Shown: positions 9,541 to 19,032, numbered from the stretch's first letter. The stretch is DNA of 64,000 nucleotides from Acididesulfobacillus acetoxydans (GCF_902729405.1 NZ_LR746496.1:3968001-4032000), one strand, 5' to 3'. Notes: generated by a model not told the origin, from the letters alone. Translations and numbers: made by a program.

Positions 9541-9564
9541 ACTCCCACTTGTAGAAGTGGGAGT
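9541..9564. other. Perfect 10-bp stem / 4-nt loop hairpin
   Basis: ACTCCCACTT-GTAG-AAGTGGGAGT lies 35 bp past the stop of the sigma-54 activator. There is no following T-run on the minus strand, so it is a poor classical terminator. It resembles the terminal hairpins of IS200/IS605-type elements; no transposase is nearby. Confidence 0.6.
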
Positions 9565-9598
9565 CTCACGGTTGGATCAAACTTAAATCAACATCAAA

Positions 9599-11368
9599 TC
9601 ACACTTTAAACACAGTTTGTTCCCGAATGTTGTATTCCTTAATCTTACGGTAGAGTGTGGCCCGGCTGATCCCGAGGAGCTTGGCCGCCCCTTCTTTGTT
9701 TCCTTCTTCTTCCGCCGCCGTCAAAGCCTTAATGATCGCCTCTTTCTCCAAAGATTTCAGATTCAAAGACGTTTTGGGCTGCGGTCCGGACTGGGGGCCT
9801 TCGAGCACTCTGGCCGGCAGGAACTCCGCGGTAATATATTCCCCGGGGGTCATCGTCACACTGTATTCCACCACATTCCCCAATTCACGCACATTTCCCG
9901 GCCAGGTGTAGCGGCTGAGAATTCTCAAGGCTTCCGGTGAGATCCCCCGCACAGACTTGCCGGTGACCTGAGAATAATGCTCGAGATAGAACCGGATCAG
10001 GAGGGGAACATCTTCTTGACGCTCCCGCAAAGGCGCAATATAAAGCGGAATCACATTTAAACGGTAAAACAAATCCTCGCGGAACTCACCCGTCTTGACC
10101 ATACTTTCCAGGTCACGATTCGTCGCGGCGATAACTCTGACATCCACCGGAATCGAGTGCAGCCCTCCCACCCGTTCTACTCTCCGCTCTTGCAGCACGC
10201 GCAGGATTTTCACCTGCAGGTGCAGGGGCATATCCCCTATTTCGTCCAAGAAGATCGTCCCGTTATGGGCCAGCTCAAACTTGCCTAACTTGCCGCCCCT
10301 GCGGGCCCCGGTAAATGCCCCCTCATCATAGCCGAAGAGCTCGCTTTCCAGCAAATTCTCCGGAATCGCGCCGCAGTTAATCGTAATGAAGGAATTGTCC
10401 CGGCGTTTGCTGCTTTGGTGAATAGCCCGGGCCAGCAGCTCTTTGCCGGTGCCGCTCTCACCCTGAATCAAGAGGGTGGCGTTGCTCGGCGCCACCTTCA
10501 GGGCCACCTCTTTCAAACGTTTCATTTTGGCGCTGGCCGCTATGATCTCCGAAAAGTGGGTCTCGATCTCCGTTTCCGTAGCCGCCTTCACCAGCTTCTT
10601 GATCTGTTGAACATCCTTCAGGGTAATAACGGCGCCCTCGATCCTCTCACCGTTAGCGACCGGCACCGCGTCACAATAAAACTGGCTGGCCACTCTCTTG
10701 CCTTTCACCTGACCGGAAAAAACCTCTCCCCGTTCCACGCTTCGCCACAGCCTTTTCTCATCCAGCAGCTGAAAAAGCGTGCTGGGCTCAGTCTCGGGAA
10801 TATCCAGCAATTTTTGGGCCAAACGATTATAATGAGTCACCCGACGCTCCGCATCCGTGAGGAGAATCCCGTCATTGAGAAAATTGAGCACCGTCAGCAG
10901 CTGACCTGTCAACAGTTCCCGCTCGCGGTTTTGGCGATGTTCAATCGCCTTGGCTGCCATGAGTTCCGCCATCTTGTCCAAAAAGCGCAATAACGAATCC
11001 TTATTTTCCAAGAGGCGCTGGGTTTGCTCTTCATCGAAACTGATCAAACCGATGACCCCTATAATGGAGCCTTCCGCTTTGATAGGCATGGCCACCTCGG
11101 CAAACTCCAAGCAATTGCCCCGGCTGGCGCACGGCTCACAGAGAGGATCATACCCCGGCTTATCGATAATGACCGGTTCCCCGCTCTCCAGAACGTGCCG
11201 ATAAACAAAGCTGTCCTCCATCTGAAAACCGCAGCGGCTGCTGTAAGTGCCCGTCCCAGCCACCCGGGTCAAGTCGGCGCCGGCAATCTCCACCTCGATT
11301 TTCAGGGCGGCGGCAATGGCCTCCGCCGTTTGGCGGACCGTCGTCTCGATGTCGTACAAACTATCCAT
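9599..11368 (-). CDS. Sigma-54-dependent transcriptional activator (YgeV-like)
   Basis: 589 residues from ATG 11368, chosen because GAGGG stands 8 bases upstream; an in-frame GTG at 11470 would add 34 unlikely residues. Order of domains: an N-terminal GAF-like sensor containing CEPCASRGNC, which could hold a metal or cluster; a PAS domain (ILLTDAERRVTHYN); an AAA+ sigma-54 interaction domain with GESGTGKE, the GAFTGA loop (YDEGAFTGARRG) and FLDEIGDMP; and a Fis-type helix-turn-helix at the end (AKLLGISRATLYRKIKEY). It sits between ygeX and ygeY, both of which have sigma-54 promoters, so it is the likely regulator of the purine locus. The ligand is unknown. Confidence 0.94.
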   Translation of the reverse strand: MDSLYDIETTVRQTAEAIAAALKIEVEIAGADLTRVAGTGTYSSRCGFQMEDSFVYRHVLESGEPVIIDKPGYDPLCEPCASRGNCLEFAEVAMPIKAEGSIIGVIGLISFDEEQTQRLLENKDSLLRFLDKMAELMAAKAIEHRQNRERELLTGQLLTVLNFLNDGILLTDAERRVTHYNRLAQKLLDIPETEPSTLFQLLDEKRLWRSVERGEVFSGQVKGKRVASQFYCDAVPVANGERIEGAVITLKDVQQIKKLVKAATETEIETHFSEIIAASAKMKRLKEVALKVAPSNATLLIQGESGTGKELLARAIHQSSKRRDNSFITINCGAIPENLLESELFGYDEGAFTGARRGGKLGKFELAHNGTIFLDEIGDMPLHLQVKILRVLQERRVERVGGLHSIPVDVRVIAATNRDLESMVKTGEFREDLFYRLNVIPLYIAPLRERQEDVPLLIRFYLEHYSQVTGKSVRGISPEALRILSRYTWPGNVRELGNVVEYSVTMTPGEYITAEFLPARVLEGPQSGPQPKTSLNLKSLEKEAIIKALTAAEEEGNKEGAAKLLGISRATLYRKIKEYNIREQTVFKV

Positions 11369-11478
11369 GACACACACCCTCACCAGCGACCCTGCACGGG
11401 TTTTTTCCCTAGTATTCGCCTTTTTGTTGGGATTTCCTTCCTCAGGTATTCCCTCAGTCCAACATTTCACCCGTGATT

Positions 11479-12714
11479 TCAGCGCGCCGCCGACGAGACC
11501 CCATTCCAGACAATATCCCGGTAACGCAGCGGATCGGTATCTCCTTCCGTACTGAAAAGCAGAATGCGGGAGTTGCCGTCAATTGCCAAGGCTTCCCTCG
11601 CCTCACTCAGGTTGGGGTCACAGAGGAGCGCCCACAGCAATCCGGTGGTTACCGCCCCGGACTCGCCTGAGATAACGGTGGGATCTCCCGGCAAAGGATT
11701 CCCCAAAATCCGCATCCCTTTAACCGACACCCAATCCGGACAGGCCACAAACATATCGGCGGCAGTGCGGAGAATATTCCACCCCAAGACATTCACTTCC
11801 CCGCAGGCCAAGCCCGCCATGATCGTATCCATATCACCATCCACGGATCGGGGAACACCGTCTCCGGCCAAGGCCGACCGGTAGAGGCAGGCCGCCCGGT
11901 CGGATTCCGCCACCACGGTCTTGGGCCGCTCCGGCCCGCATCCGTACAACGATACCAGATACCCCAGAACAGAGCCGGCCAAGGCTCCCACGCCCGCTTG
12001 CACAAACACATGGGTCGGCTTTTCCGCCGTTCGCTCCCTCAGCTGCTCCATCGCCTCGGCAACCATCGTGCCGTAGCCCTGCATAATCCAGCCGGGTATC
12101 TTCGTATAACCTTCCCAGGCCGTATCCTGAACCACGACCCAACCCTCGCGCCCAGCCTTTGCGGCCGTGAGGCGCACGGTGTCATCGTAATTCAAGTCAC
12201 TGATTGAGGCCTCCGCCCCTTCTTCCCGGATTTTGGCCAACCGATAAGGAGACGATCCTTTGGGCATATAGACCACCGCTCGCTGCCGCAGCTGCCTCGC
12301 CGTCCAAGCCACGCCCCGGCCGTGGTTGCCGTCTGTCGTCGTGGCAAATGTAATTTTCCCCAGTTTCTCCCGCACCATACGCGAAGTCAGCTTCGCAAAC
12401 GGCAGATCGGCGATATCCTCCTCCAACCGCTCCGCCAGGTAACGTCCGATGGCATAAGAGCCGCCCAGTGCTTTGAAAGCTTTCAAGCCGAAGCGGTAAG
12501 ATTCGTCTTTTACATAGATCCCACCGACGCCAAAGTGCTTGGCCAAAGTATCGAGGGATTGCAAAGGAGTGGGTTGGTAGCCGGGCAGGGTCCTGTGAAA
12601 CGCACGGGCTATCCTGACTTGATCCGGGCTGAACAGGTCCGCGGAAACTCGGGGCACGCTCTCCCTTCGCAGAGAATTGGCAGTCCAGACAACATTCTCG
12701 TCTTGGGTATTCAT
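11479..12714 (-). CDS. ygeX: 2,3-diaminopropionate ammonia-lyase
   Basis: 411 residues of PLP fold-type II. The cofactor lysine lies in FGLKAFKALGGSYA; TTDGNHGRGVAW and AGVGALAGSVLG follow, and a late SGESGAVTTG binds phosphate. The enzyme splits 2,3-diaminopropionate into pyruvate and two ammonia, the last step of the cluster's purine route. ATG 12714 with GGAGGAG upstream is preferred over GTG 12753, which would lie almost on the predicted transcription start. It is followed 110 bp later by the sigma-54 activator gene. Confidence 0.94.
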   Translation of the reverse strand: MNTQDENVVWTANSLRRESVPRVSADLFSPDQVRIARAFHRTLPGYQPTPLQSLDTLAKHFGVGGIYVKDESYRFGLKAFKALGGSYAIGRYLAERLEEDIADLPFAKLTSRMVREKLGKITFATTTDGNHGRGVAWTARQLRQRAVVYMPKGSSPYRLAKIREEGAEASISDLNYDDTVRLTAAKAGREGWVVVQDTAWEGYTKIPGWIMQGYGTMVAEAMEQLRERTAEKPTHVFVQAGVGALAGSVLGYLVSLYGCGPERPKTVVAESDRAACLYRSALAGDGVPRSVDGDMDTIMAGLACGEVNVLGWNILRTAADMFVACPDWVSVKGMRILGNPLPGDPTVISGESGAVTTGLLWALLCDPNLSEAREALAIDGNSRILLFSTEGDTDPLRYRDIVWNGVSSAAR

Positions 12715-12764
12715 TTCTTTAACTCCTCCATAATCATCATCCGGCACGAACACCCCAGACTCTT

Positions 12765-12781
12765 ATGCAATAATCATGCCA
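12765..12781 (-). promoter_or_regulatory. Sigma-54 promoter of ygeX and the activator gene
   Basis: Minus strand reads TGGCAT-GATTA-TTGCAT, with GG/GC spacing as required. Predicted start near 12755, giving a leader of about 40 nt to the preferred ATG of ygeX at 12714. Confidence 0.8.
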
Positions 12782-12869
12782 AGCTGCCAGTCCGCGCGCC
12801 CGACTGACTTAAAATATCTCCGGGCAGTAGTGAGCGCGGTTTTGACACTTAAGCTTAAACGTCTGGGTT

Positions 12870-12907
12870 TAGTCGCTTAAGCCCAGACATTTGTCTTAAG
12901 TTGCGAC
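12870..12907. promoter_or_regulatory. UAS-like site and inverted repeats upstream of ygeX
   Basis: GTCTTAAGTTGCGAC at 12893-12907 matches the GTCTCA-N3-TGAGAC palindrome at 10 of 12 positions, about 115 bp upstream of the ygeX sigma-54 promoter. It also forms part of a larger inverted repeat with TAGTCGCTTAAG at 12870-12881. A nearby pair GTCTGGG / CCCAGAC could form a hairpin. The remainder of the gap 12782-13037 shows no gene. Confidence 0.5.
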
Positions 12908-13037
12908 TATTTTCTTTATCGCCAATAGGTATTATCGACGATACTACCCGGAAAACAAAACGCCCACCGCTTTGATATGCCGGAGGCGCCCGGTGTGGCT
13001 ATCCCCAAGCCGAATGATCTTGGAATTCGTAAAAAAG

Positions 13038-13069
13038 GCAAGGTCCCCGAACGGGGGGCCTTGCTTTTT
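13038..13069 (-). terminator. Rho-independent terminator after the PLP-enzyme gene
   Basis: GCAAGGTCCCC and GGGGGGCCTTGC form a stem around GAAC, flanked by A6 on the left and T5 on the right, so it can work in both directions. It lies about 30 bp past the stop at 13100 and closes the upstream transcription unit before ygeX. Confidence 0.88.
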
Positions 13070-13099
13070 GCCTCATCAGTCAGCCGGGCACGGGCAACC

Positions 13100-14452
13100 T
13101 CATCTCAGCTTCTCAATCTTCTCGTCATAGTCCTCAATCTTGGCAAACTCTTTTTCCCAGAACTCCGGTTCCTTCATGGAGTCCAGGTACTCCTGGGAAT
13201 AGCCGAAAGGCAGCCAGTCTTTCTCTTTTTGGCGGTAAAGCTGTTCCTTCGCCTCCGGGCCGCGAAAATCAAAGATGTTCTCCGTATTGGGTTTGAGGAA
13301 AATGTCCCGGGCCCAGCGCCGGACGACGAAATCCTCCGTCTCCAGATAGCGCCGCTCCAAGTCTTCCATAACGGAAGGATAGCGGTCGAATCCGTCCGTG
13401 GCGATCGTGACCACATTGTCATCCGGTCCCAACTTGAGATAGTGAGCCATGCGGATCGCACCCAGGATGTTGCAGATGCCGGAAACTCCGAACAAATCTT
13501 TCAGCCCCAAGGCCTGCGCCGGGGACACGCCCATCTCCTCCAAGACTTTCGTCCCCTCTTGAATAACCTTCAGCCCGCGCACCGCATCATCATCCGGGAT
13601 CAAAGCCACAAAGTCGGTATTGTTGACATTGTGAATCAACGTGCACATCTTGTCCCCGATCCCCTCGATCCGGTGCTGGCCGCGCCCGCCGGTGGCCAGG
13701 GTCGAGCATTCGTACGGCTCCAAGGCGACCACCTTGGCTTCGGGAAAGGCCAGCTTAATTTGGTCGCCGGCGGCGATGGTTCCGGCCGATCCGGGCGCGG
13801 ACGTAAAACAGGCGATCCTCCCGTTGCCGACCCCTTTGACAGCCTCTATCGCCGAATTGCCCGTGACATAACGGTGAAAACGGTAATTGGGCAGGAGTTC
13901 GAACTGAGCCAGAGGCCGGTTCTTGGGATCTTTCTTCAATTCATACGTTCTCTGCAAGGTCAGGATCACATCCGACTCTGTACCCGGGGTCAGGTCCAGC
14001 TTGGCGCCGTATTTCTGAATGCGCTCGTAACGCTCTTTGCTCATGTTGTCCGGCATGATCACGACCGCTTCATACCCCATCAGGTTGCAGATATATGAGA
14101 CCCCAATCCCGAAGTTGCCGGTGGAGGGACCCAGGATCGTGTGCTCACCCGGCAGAATATCCCCGTCCACACAGCCCTCAATCAAAGTCGCGTAGGCGGG
14201 CCCGACTTTATGCGAACCCGAAGGGAAATATTTACCCAGCAGCACGACAATGTTGGCTTCCGTTCCGGTTAACTCCTTCGGCAAAACGACTTTGTGGACT
14301 TCACCCACTTCATCCTTCCAGGTGATGTTAAAAAGGTTGATGGGGTCCAGTTCGTCTTCCTTGGCCTGCAAAGCTTTCCGGCGAATTTCCGGGGCTATCC
14401 TCCCCGGATCAAGCATCTCTTTATACGTGGGTCCGAACGGAATCTTGGGCAT
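13100..14452 (-). CDS. PLP-dependent fold-type II enzyme (cysteine synthase/threonine synthase-like)
   Basis: 450 residues. The likely cofactor lysine is in GSHKVGPAYA (about residue 82); GPSTGNFGIGVSY and TSAPGSAGTIAAGDQ are the substrate and phosphate loops of the tryptophan-synthase-beta fold. It is longer than cysteine synthase, with an added C terminus rich in charged residues. The gene lies 66 bp after the threonine-synthase-like gene and before a terminator, so it belongs to the upstream purine transcript. A lyase or beta-replacement on an amino acid formed by the pathway would fit. The substrate is not known. Confidence 0.75.
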   Translation of the reverse strand: MPKIPFGPTYKEMLDPGRIAPEIRRKALQAKEDELDPINLFNITWKDEVGEVHKVVLPKELTGTEANIVVLLGKYFPSGSHKVGPAYATLIEGCVDGDILPGEHTILGPSTGNFGIGVSYICNLMGYEAVVIMPDNMSKERYERIQKYGAKLDLTPGTESDVILTLQRTYELKKDPKNRPLAQFELLPNYRFHRYVTGNSAIEAVKGVGNGRIACFTSAPGSAGTIAAGDQIKLAFPEAKVVALEPYECSTLATGGRGQHRIEGIGDKMCTLIHNVNNTDFVALIPDDDAVRGLKVIQEGTKVLEEMGVSPAQALGLKDLFGVSGICNILGAIRMAHYLKLGPDDNVVTIATDGFDRYPSVMEDLERRYLETEDFVVRRWARDIFLKPNTENIFDFRGPEAKEQLYRQKEKDWLPFGYSQEYLDSMKEPEFWEKEFAKIEDYDEKIEKLR

Positions 14453-14518
14453 CTTGCTTCCTCCCTCAAATTTCGATTTTTTCTCGCTGATATTCGGTTT
14501 TTACGGATCTCCGTGCGT

Positions 14519-15766
14519 CTAACGCCAACCCTCTTTCGCCAGCTTGGGAATGAGAGCCTCAAGCGACGGCTCGACTTTCAAGGGCTCACCCACGGCCGCA
14601 ATGGCGTTCTTCACGTCTTTGAGACCGTTTCCGGTAACGATGGCCACCACCGTGTCCTCCTCTTTGATCACACCCGCGGCCGACAAACGTTTCAACCCGG
14701 CTACCCCGGTAACCCCGGCGGGCTCGCCGAAAACTCCGGCGGTCGCGCCCAAAAGCCGCATCGCGGCTAAAATTTCCCCGTCACTCACCGCCGCCATGGT
14801 GCCCCCGGATTCCCGCACGGCCCTTAACGCTTTGTCCGGGTTGCGCGGAACCCCGACCGCAATACTGTCCGCCAACGTGTTCTCCTCCGCCGGCTGCCAA
14901 GGCCGGTTTTCCAAGAACGCGTCCGCCAAAGGACTGCAGCCGGTTGATTGAATCCCCGCCAACTTGGGCAGGCGATCGATCCAGCCGACATTGTAGAGGT
15001 CCCTGAACCCTTTCCAAACTCCGGCGATCGTACAGCCGTCCCCCACTGAGAGCACAACCCAGTCCGGAACCTGCCAATTCAACTGCTCGGCGATTTCCAG
15101 GGCCACCGTCTTTTTCCCTTCCACGAGATAAGGATTAACGGCCGCGTTGCGATTATACCAGCCCCAACGCTCGATGGCCTGGCTGGAGAGCCGGAAGGTG
15201 TCTTCATAATTCCCCTGCACGCTGATCACGTGGGCGCCGAAGACAAGAAGCTGGGCAATCTTGCCTTGCGGGGCCCTGGCCGGAACAAAAATGTAGCTGG
15301 GAATTCCCATGGCGGCGGCGCTCCCGGCCAATGAGGAAGCGGCATTCCCGGTGGAAGAGCAGGCGACCGTCGTCGCTTTTTCCTCCACGGCCTTGATCAC
15401 CGCGATCACCGAGGCCCGGTCCTTGAGGGACGCCGTCGGGTTCTGACCGTCGTCTTTAACATAGAGTTTACCTAAACCCAACGCCCTGCCCAGACCGGGC
15501 GGCCGGTAAAGCGGGCTTCCTCCCACCCTGAGATGGGGGCGGGGAGTCTCCGGCCTGATTGGCAGAAACGGCAGGTAACGGAAAATCGAAGGATCTTTGA
15601 CCCGAGCGAGAGACTCGCGGCTTGTGCTGCGCTTGATTTTGCCGTAATCGTATTCTACATCCAAAATGCCCGCCTTCTGTCCGCAGACCTCGCAGGTGAA
15701 AATTCCCGCCTTGGCGGGATATTCCTTGCCGCAGTGCAGGCAGCGCAGCCCTAAAACATTCTCCAC
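14519..15766 (-). CDS. Threonine synthase-like PLP enzyme with N-terminal zinc ribbon
   Basis: About 415 residues from GTG 15766. The N terminus is a zinc ribbon (CLHCGKEYPAKAGIFTCEVCG); the PLP lysine is in NPTASLKDRAS; CSSTGNAASSLA and SVGDGCTIAGVWKG follow. The reading frame is open to a TTG at 15859, but those 31 residues contain a duplicated CCGAAAAAGAA stretch and look like leader; AGGGTGG stands just before GTG 15766. Annotated threonine synthases make threonine from phosphohomoserine, yet no other threonine gene is here and the neighbours are ssnA and another PLP enzyme, so a catabolic role is as likely. Confidence 0.8.
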   Translation of the reverse strand: MENVLGLRCLHCGKEYPAKAGIFTCEVCGQKAGILDVEYDYGKIKRSTSRESLARVKDPSIFRYLPFLPIRPETPRPHLRVGGSPLYRPPGLGRALGLGKLYVKDDGQNPTASLKDRASVIAVIKAVEEKATTVACSSTGNAASSLAGSAAAMGIPSYIFVPARAPQGKIAQLLVFGAHVISVQGNYEDTFRLSSQAIERWGWYNRNAAVNPYLVEGKKTVALEIAEQLNWQVPDWVVLSVGDGCTIAGVWKGFRDLYNVGWIDRLPKLAGIQSTGCSPLADAFLENRPWQPAEENTLADSIAVGVPRNPDKALRAVRESGGTMAAVSDGEILAAMRLLGATAGVFGEPAGVTGVAGLKRLSAAGVIKEEDTVVAIVTGNGLKDVKNAIAAVGEPLKVEPSLEALIPKLAKEGWR

Positions 15767-15922
15767 CTTTACCACCCTAATTCTTTTTCGGTTTGATGAC
15801 TTCAGTTCTTTTTCGGCTTTAAACCTCTTGCTGAAAGGTATGCCTGACCTCTGGATCAAGTCAGGGGAATGCGGTACGCCGGCCTTCTTAAGCGATCCTC
15901 GGACTCAAATCCTTGCTCGCGC

Positions 15923-17251
15923 TTAAATTCTTTGCCACAGCTTTTGGGCCAATTCCCGCGCCCGGGCATTGATCCGTTCTTCGTCGATCCCTTGCAGCTC
16001 GCGCCTCAGCATTCTCACCTTGCCGTCGGTCACGGTGGTTTCCACCGCCCTGCCGGAAACGCCGAAGAGAAGATGGCCGGACCAATTTTCCCCGGTCAGC
16101 GGGGTAGGCGGCAAATAGTCCACGATGATCAGGTCCGCTTTAGCCCCGGGACTCAACTCGCCGTAACGGCCGCCGAACAGTTGCCCCGCAATCTTAGGAT
16201 TATTGCCATAGAGCATGTCCGGCACCTCCGCCCAAGCCACGCTCGGATCGGCCGCCGCGTGCTTTTGCAGAAGGTTAGCCACTTTGGCACTCTCAAACAT
16301 ATCGGCGGTATAACCGTCCGTACCCAAGCCGACCCGCACCCCCGCCGCCAGCATCCTGAGCACAGGAGCCGCTCCGACTGCGTTGCCCATGTTCGATTCC
16401 GGATTATGCACGACCTGAGTCGCGCTTTCCCGCAAGATTTCGATTTCTCGTTCGTTAACATGCACACAGTGGGCAGCGATCGTCTTCGCTCCCAAAATAC
16501 CGAACTTGTGCAGACGTTCCACGACCCGCAGGCCGGATTTCGCCAAACTGTCCTCCACATCTTCCCGGCCTTCCGCGACGTGAATATGAAAGCCCGCTCC
16601 CAAAGCTGCCGCCGCCTCACGGCATTGGGCCAGAATCCGATCCGAGAGGGTGAGAGAGGCGTGCAGTCCGAAAAGCCCCGCCGTCATACTGTCCGGCGCC
16701 TTTTGGCAGGCGGAGATGAAGTCGGTATTCTCCGCAATTCCCTCCTGAGCAATCCTTTCTCCGTCCCTCTCCGACACCTCGTAACAAAAAGCAGAACGAA
16801 CTCCGGTCTCCCTAGCCGCTTGCGCCAGTCTGTCCAAACTCCCCCTCACAGCCATGGGACTGGCGTGATGATCGATGATCGTCGTCGTCCCGGTTTTGAC
16901 ACACTCAATCAGAGGGACGAGTGCACTGTAGTAAACATCTTCCAAAGTCAAGAGCTTATCCAGTTTCCACCACAGTCCCTGCAGAATGTCCGTAAAACTC
17001 TTGGGAGGCTTGCTTTTGGCATCCATCCCGCGGGCAAACGTACTGTAAAGATGCATATGGGAATTAATCAGGCCCGGCATGATCAACTTTCCCCGGGCAT
17101 CTATAAACGAAGCTTCGGGAAAGCGGGAACGAAGTTCCCCGGTCAAACCGACCTCTTTAATGACAGTGCCGTCAATAAGCACAGCCCCATCCGTTATCAC
17201 CCGGTTAGGCTCACCCAAAGTGAGCACCGTACCGTGACCGACCAAAAGCAT
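15923..17251 (-). CDS. ssnA: SsnA-family aminohydrolase
   Basis: 442 residues of the amidohydrolase superfamily. Metal ligands are visible in GLINSHMHLYST, FHIHVAEGREDV, AHCVHVNE and GLGTDGYTADM. SsnA is a conserved member of the ygeW-ygfK purine cluster and resembles guanine deaminase and chlorohydrolase proteins, so hydrolytic deamination or opening of a purine-derived ring is likely. It starts 434 bp after the permease and stops 157 bp before the next gene. Length is typical. Confidence 0.92.
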   Translation of the reverse strand: MLLVGHGTVLTLGEPNRVITDGAVLIDGTVIKEVGLTGELRSRFPEASFIDARGKLIMPGLINSHMHLYSTFARGMDAKSKPPKSFTDILQGLWWKLDKLLTLEDVYYSALVPLIECVKTGTTTIIDHHASPMAVRGSLDRLAQAARETGVRSAFCYEVSERDGERIAQEGIAENTDFISACQKAPDSMTAGLFGLHASLTLSDRILAQCREAAAALGAGFHIHVAEGREDVEDSLAKSGLRVVERLHKFGILGAKTIAAHCVHVNEREIEILRESATQVVHNPESNMGNAVGAAPVLRMLAAGVRVGLGTDGYTADMFESAKVANLLQKHAAADPSVAWAEVPDMLYGNNPKIAGQLFGGRYGELSPGAKADLIIVDYLPPTPLTGENWSGHLLFGVSGRAVETTVTDGKVRMLRRELQGIDEERINARARELAQKLWQRI

Positions 17252-17685
17252 GACAAACCCTCCTTAACTTCCCAACAACTTCCCCACCGGGAGCGCGAGA
17301 CTGAGTACCAATCGCTCTACATTAAAACAAGGCCGAGGAAAACAAGGCAGAGTGGTTCTGGCAGGCTTATTTTCCATACATTGGTGTACACTGTATACGA
17401 GTGAATATTTCGCCCGGCCTGAACGACCCCCCGCAGGGGCCGTGGGGTGGGAAGGGGTAACCTCTTCCCACCCCCGGCGCTCCACCCCGGGTCTCTTCTC
17501 TCTTCGGACAGCGGACCTATACGAACCCGACATATCCTTGCCATGTCCCGGCTGCATCCCGACATATCCCGGCCCTATCTATATATACCCCGGCAATAGC
17601 CTTACATACCCCAAACCACACCTGGGTGGGTCGTATCCGTGTCATATCCGGGTTTGCGGCTGACATCACCTTTTCCTTCTCGGCC
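17252..17685 (-). other. Intercistronic region between the purine permease and ssnA
   Basis: No gene is seen. It holds a strong stem-loop (GGGGTGGGAAG at 17444-17454 pairing with CTTCCCACCCC at 17464-17474) with no T-run, and a run of imperfect CGACATATCC / CATATCC repeats at about 17525-17655. GTGTACACTGTATAC at 17386-17400 is close to palindromic. Confidence 0.6.
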
Positions 17686-19032
17686 TTAGGCGGCGTCAAT
17701 ACCGCTGTTGGCTTTGAGTTCTTTCTTGATATCGTCTTCGTGGCCGCCGCCGTTGAAAAAGGCATTGAGGATGATCGCCGTAACCGCACCCAGGGTAATA
17801 TTGCTGTGCAGAATCGTCTGGCTCCAACTCGGGAAATACTTAAAGAAATTCGGGGAAACCAGGGGGATCATACCCACCCCGATACTGATAGCGACAATGA
17901 AAATATTGTAGCGGTTGTGTTTGAAGTCGACCTGAGCCAAAGTCTTGATCCCGCTCGCGGCCACGATCGAGAACATGGCAATTCCGGCTCCTCCGATCAC
18001 GGCATTGGGCACGGAAGCAATGATCATGGCCAGCTTCGGCAAAAGCCCCATAAGAACCAGGATGACACCCGAGGTGGCGACCACATAACGGCTCCTAACC
18101 CCGGTTAAGCCCACCAAGCCCACGTTTTGGGCAAAGGCGGTGTAAGGAAAAGCGTTCAGGATACCTCCTAAAAAGGTCGCAAAACCATCGGCTCTAAGAC
18201 CGCGGGTCAGATCCTCTTCGCCCAGCGGTTTTTCGATAATCTCGCCAATCGCCAGGAAGTCCCCGGTAGACTCCACCATAGTAACCAGCATGACCAAGAC
18301 CATGGAAATGATGGCCCCCAGATCGAACTTGGGCATACCGAAGAAGAAAGGAGTATCCACGTGCAGCCAAGCGGCGCTCCCTACGCCGGAAAAACTCACC
18401 AGGCCCAAGGGTATGGCTACGATGAAGCCGATTATTAGCCCCAAGAGAACCGCGGCGTTAGCAATAAAACCTTTAAAGAACTTGTTGATCAAGAGAATGC
18501 AGACCAAGACAACCGCCGCGACGGCCAAAAACTTAAAAGCGCCGTAGTTGGGAACCCCAGTTCCGCCTGCAGCCAGATCCACCCCTACGCCCAGCAGGGA
18601 CAAGCCAATCACCGTGATCACACTTCCGGTCACGACCGGCGGGAAAAAGCGCAAGAGTTTGCTGAAATAGGGCGCCGTGAGAAAGGTAAAGATACCGCCG
18701 ATGATGACCGCCCCGTAAATACCCTCCATTCCCACGCTTTTGGCAATCATGATCATGGGAGTCACGGCTGCAAACGTAACCCCCTGAATGACCGGGATGC
18801 GGATCCCCAGTTTCCACAGCCCCAGGGTTTGGAGCAGAGTAGCAATCCCACAGGTAAAGAGGTCCGCATTGATCAGGAAACCCGTTTGGGCCTTCGTCAA
18901 GCCGGCTGCTCCGGCAATGATCAGTGGTACGGCGACGGCTCCGGCATACATGGCCAGAACGTGCTGCAAACCGTACAAGATTAGTTGGCTGGCAGGCAAT
19001 ACTTCATCGACAGGATGCTTGGCATTGGCCAT
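17686..19032 (-). CDS. NCS2-family xanthine/urate permease
   Basis: 448 residues with about 12-14 hydrophobic segments. Family signatures are visible: QHVLAMYAGAVAVP in the first membrane helix, MVESTGDFLAIGE, and the nucleobase-transporter signature NAFPYTAFAQNVGLVGLTGVRSR-like segment. It would import xanthine, urate or a related base by proton symport at the inner membrane. ATG 19032 is preferred; the alternative ATG at 19050 overlaps the GGGGGG ribosome-binding stretch itself. The unusual TGTACA array lies about 200-290 bp upstream. Confidence 0.93.
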   Translation of the reverse strand: MANAKHPVDEVLPASQLILYGLQHVLAMYAGAVAVPLIIAGAAGLTKAQTGFLINADLFTCGIATLLQTLGLWKLGIRIPVIQGVTFAAVTPMIMIAKSVGMEGIYGAVIIGGIFTFLTAPYFSKLLRFFPPVVTGSVITVIGLSLLGVGVDLAAGGTGVPNYGAFKFLAVAAVVLVCILLINKFFKGFIANAAVLLGLIIGFIVAIPLGLVSFSGVGSAAWLHVDTPFFFGMPKFDLGAIISMVLVMLVTMVESTGDFLAIGEIIEKPLGEEDLTRGLRADGFATFLGGILNAFPYTAFAQNVGLVGLTGVRSRYVVATSGVILVLMGLLPKLAMIIASVPNAVIGGAGIAMFSIVAASGIKTLAQVDFKHNRYNIFIVAISIGVGMIPLVSPNFFKYFPSWSQTILHSNITLGAVTAIILNAFFNGGGHEDDIKKELKANSGIDAA

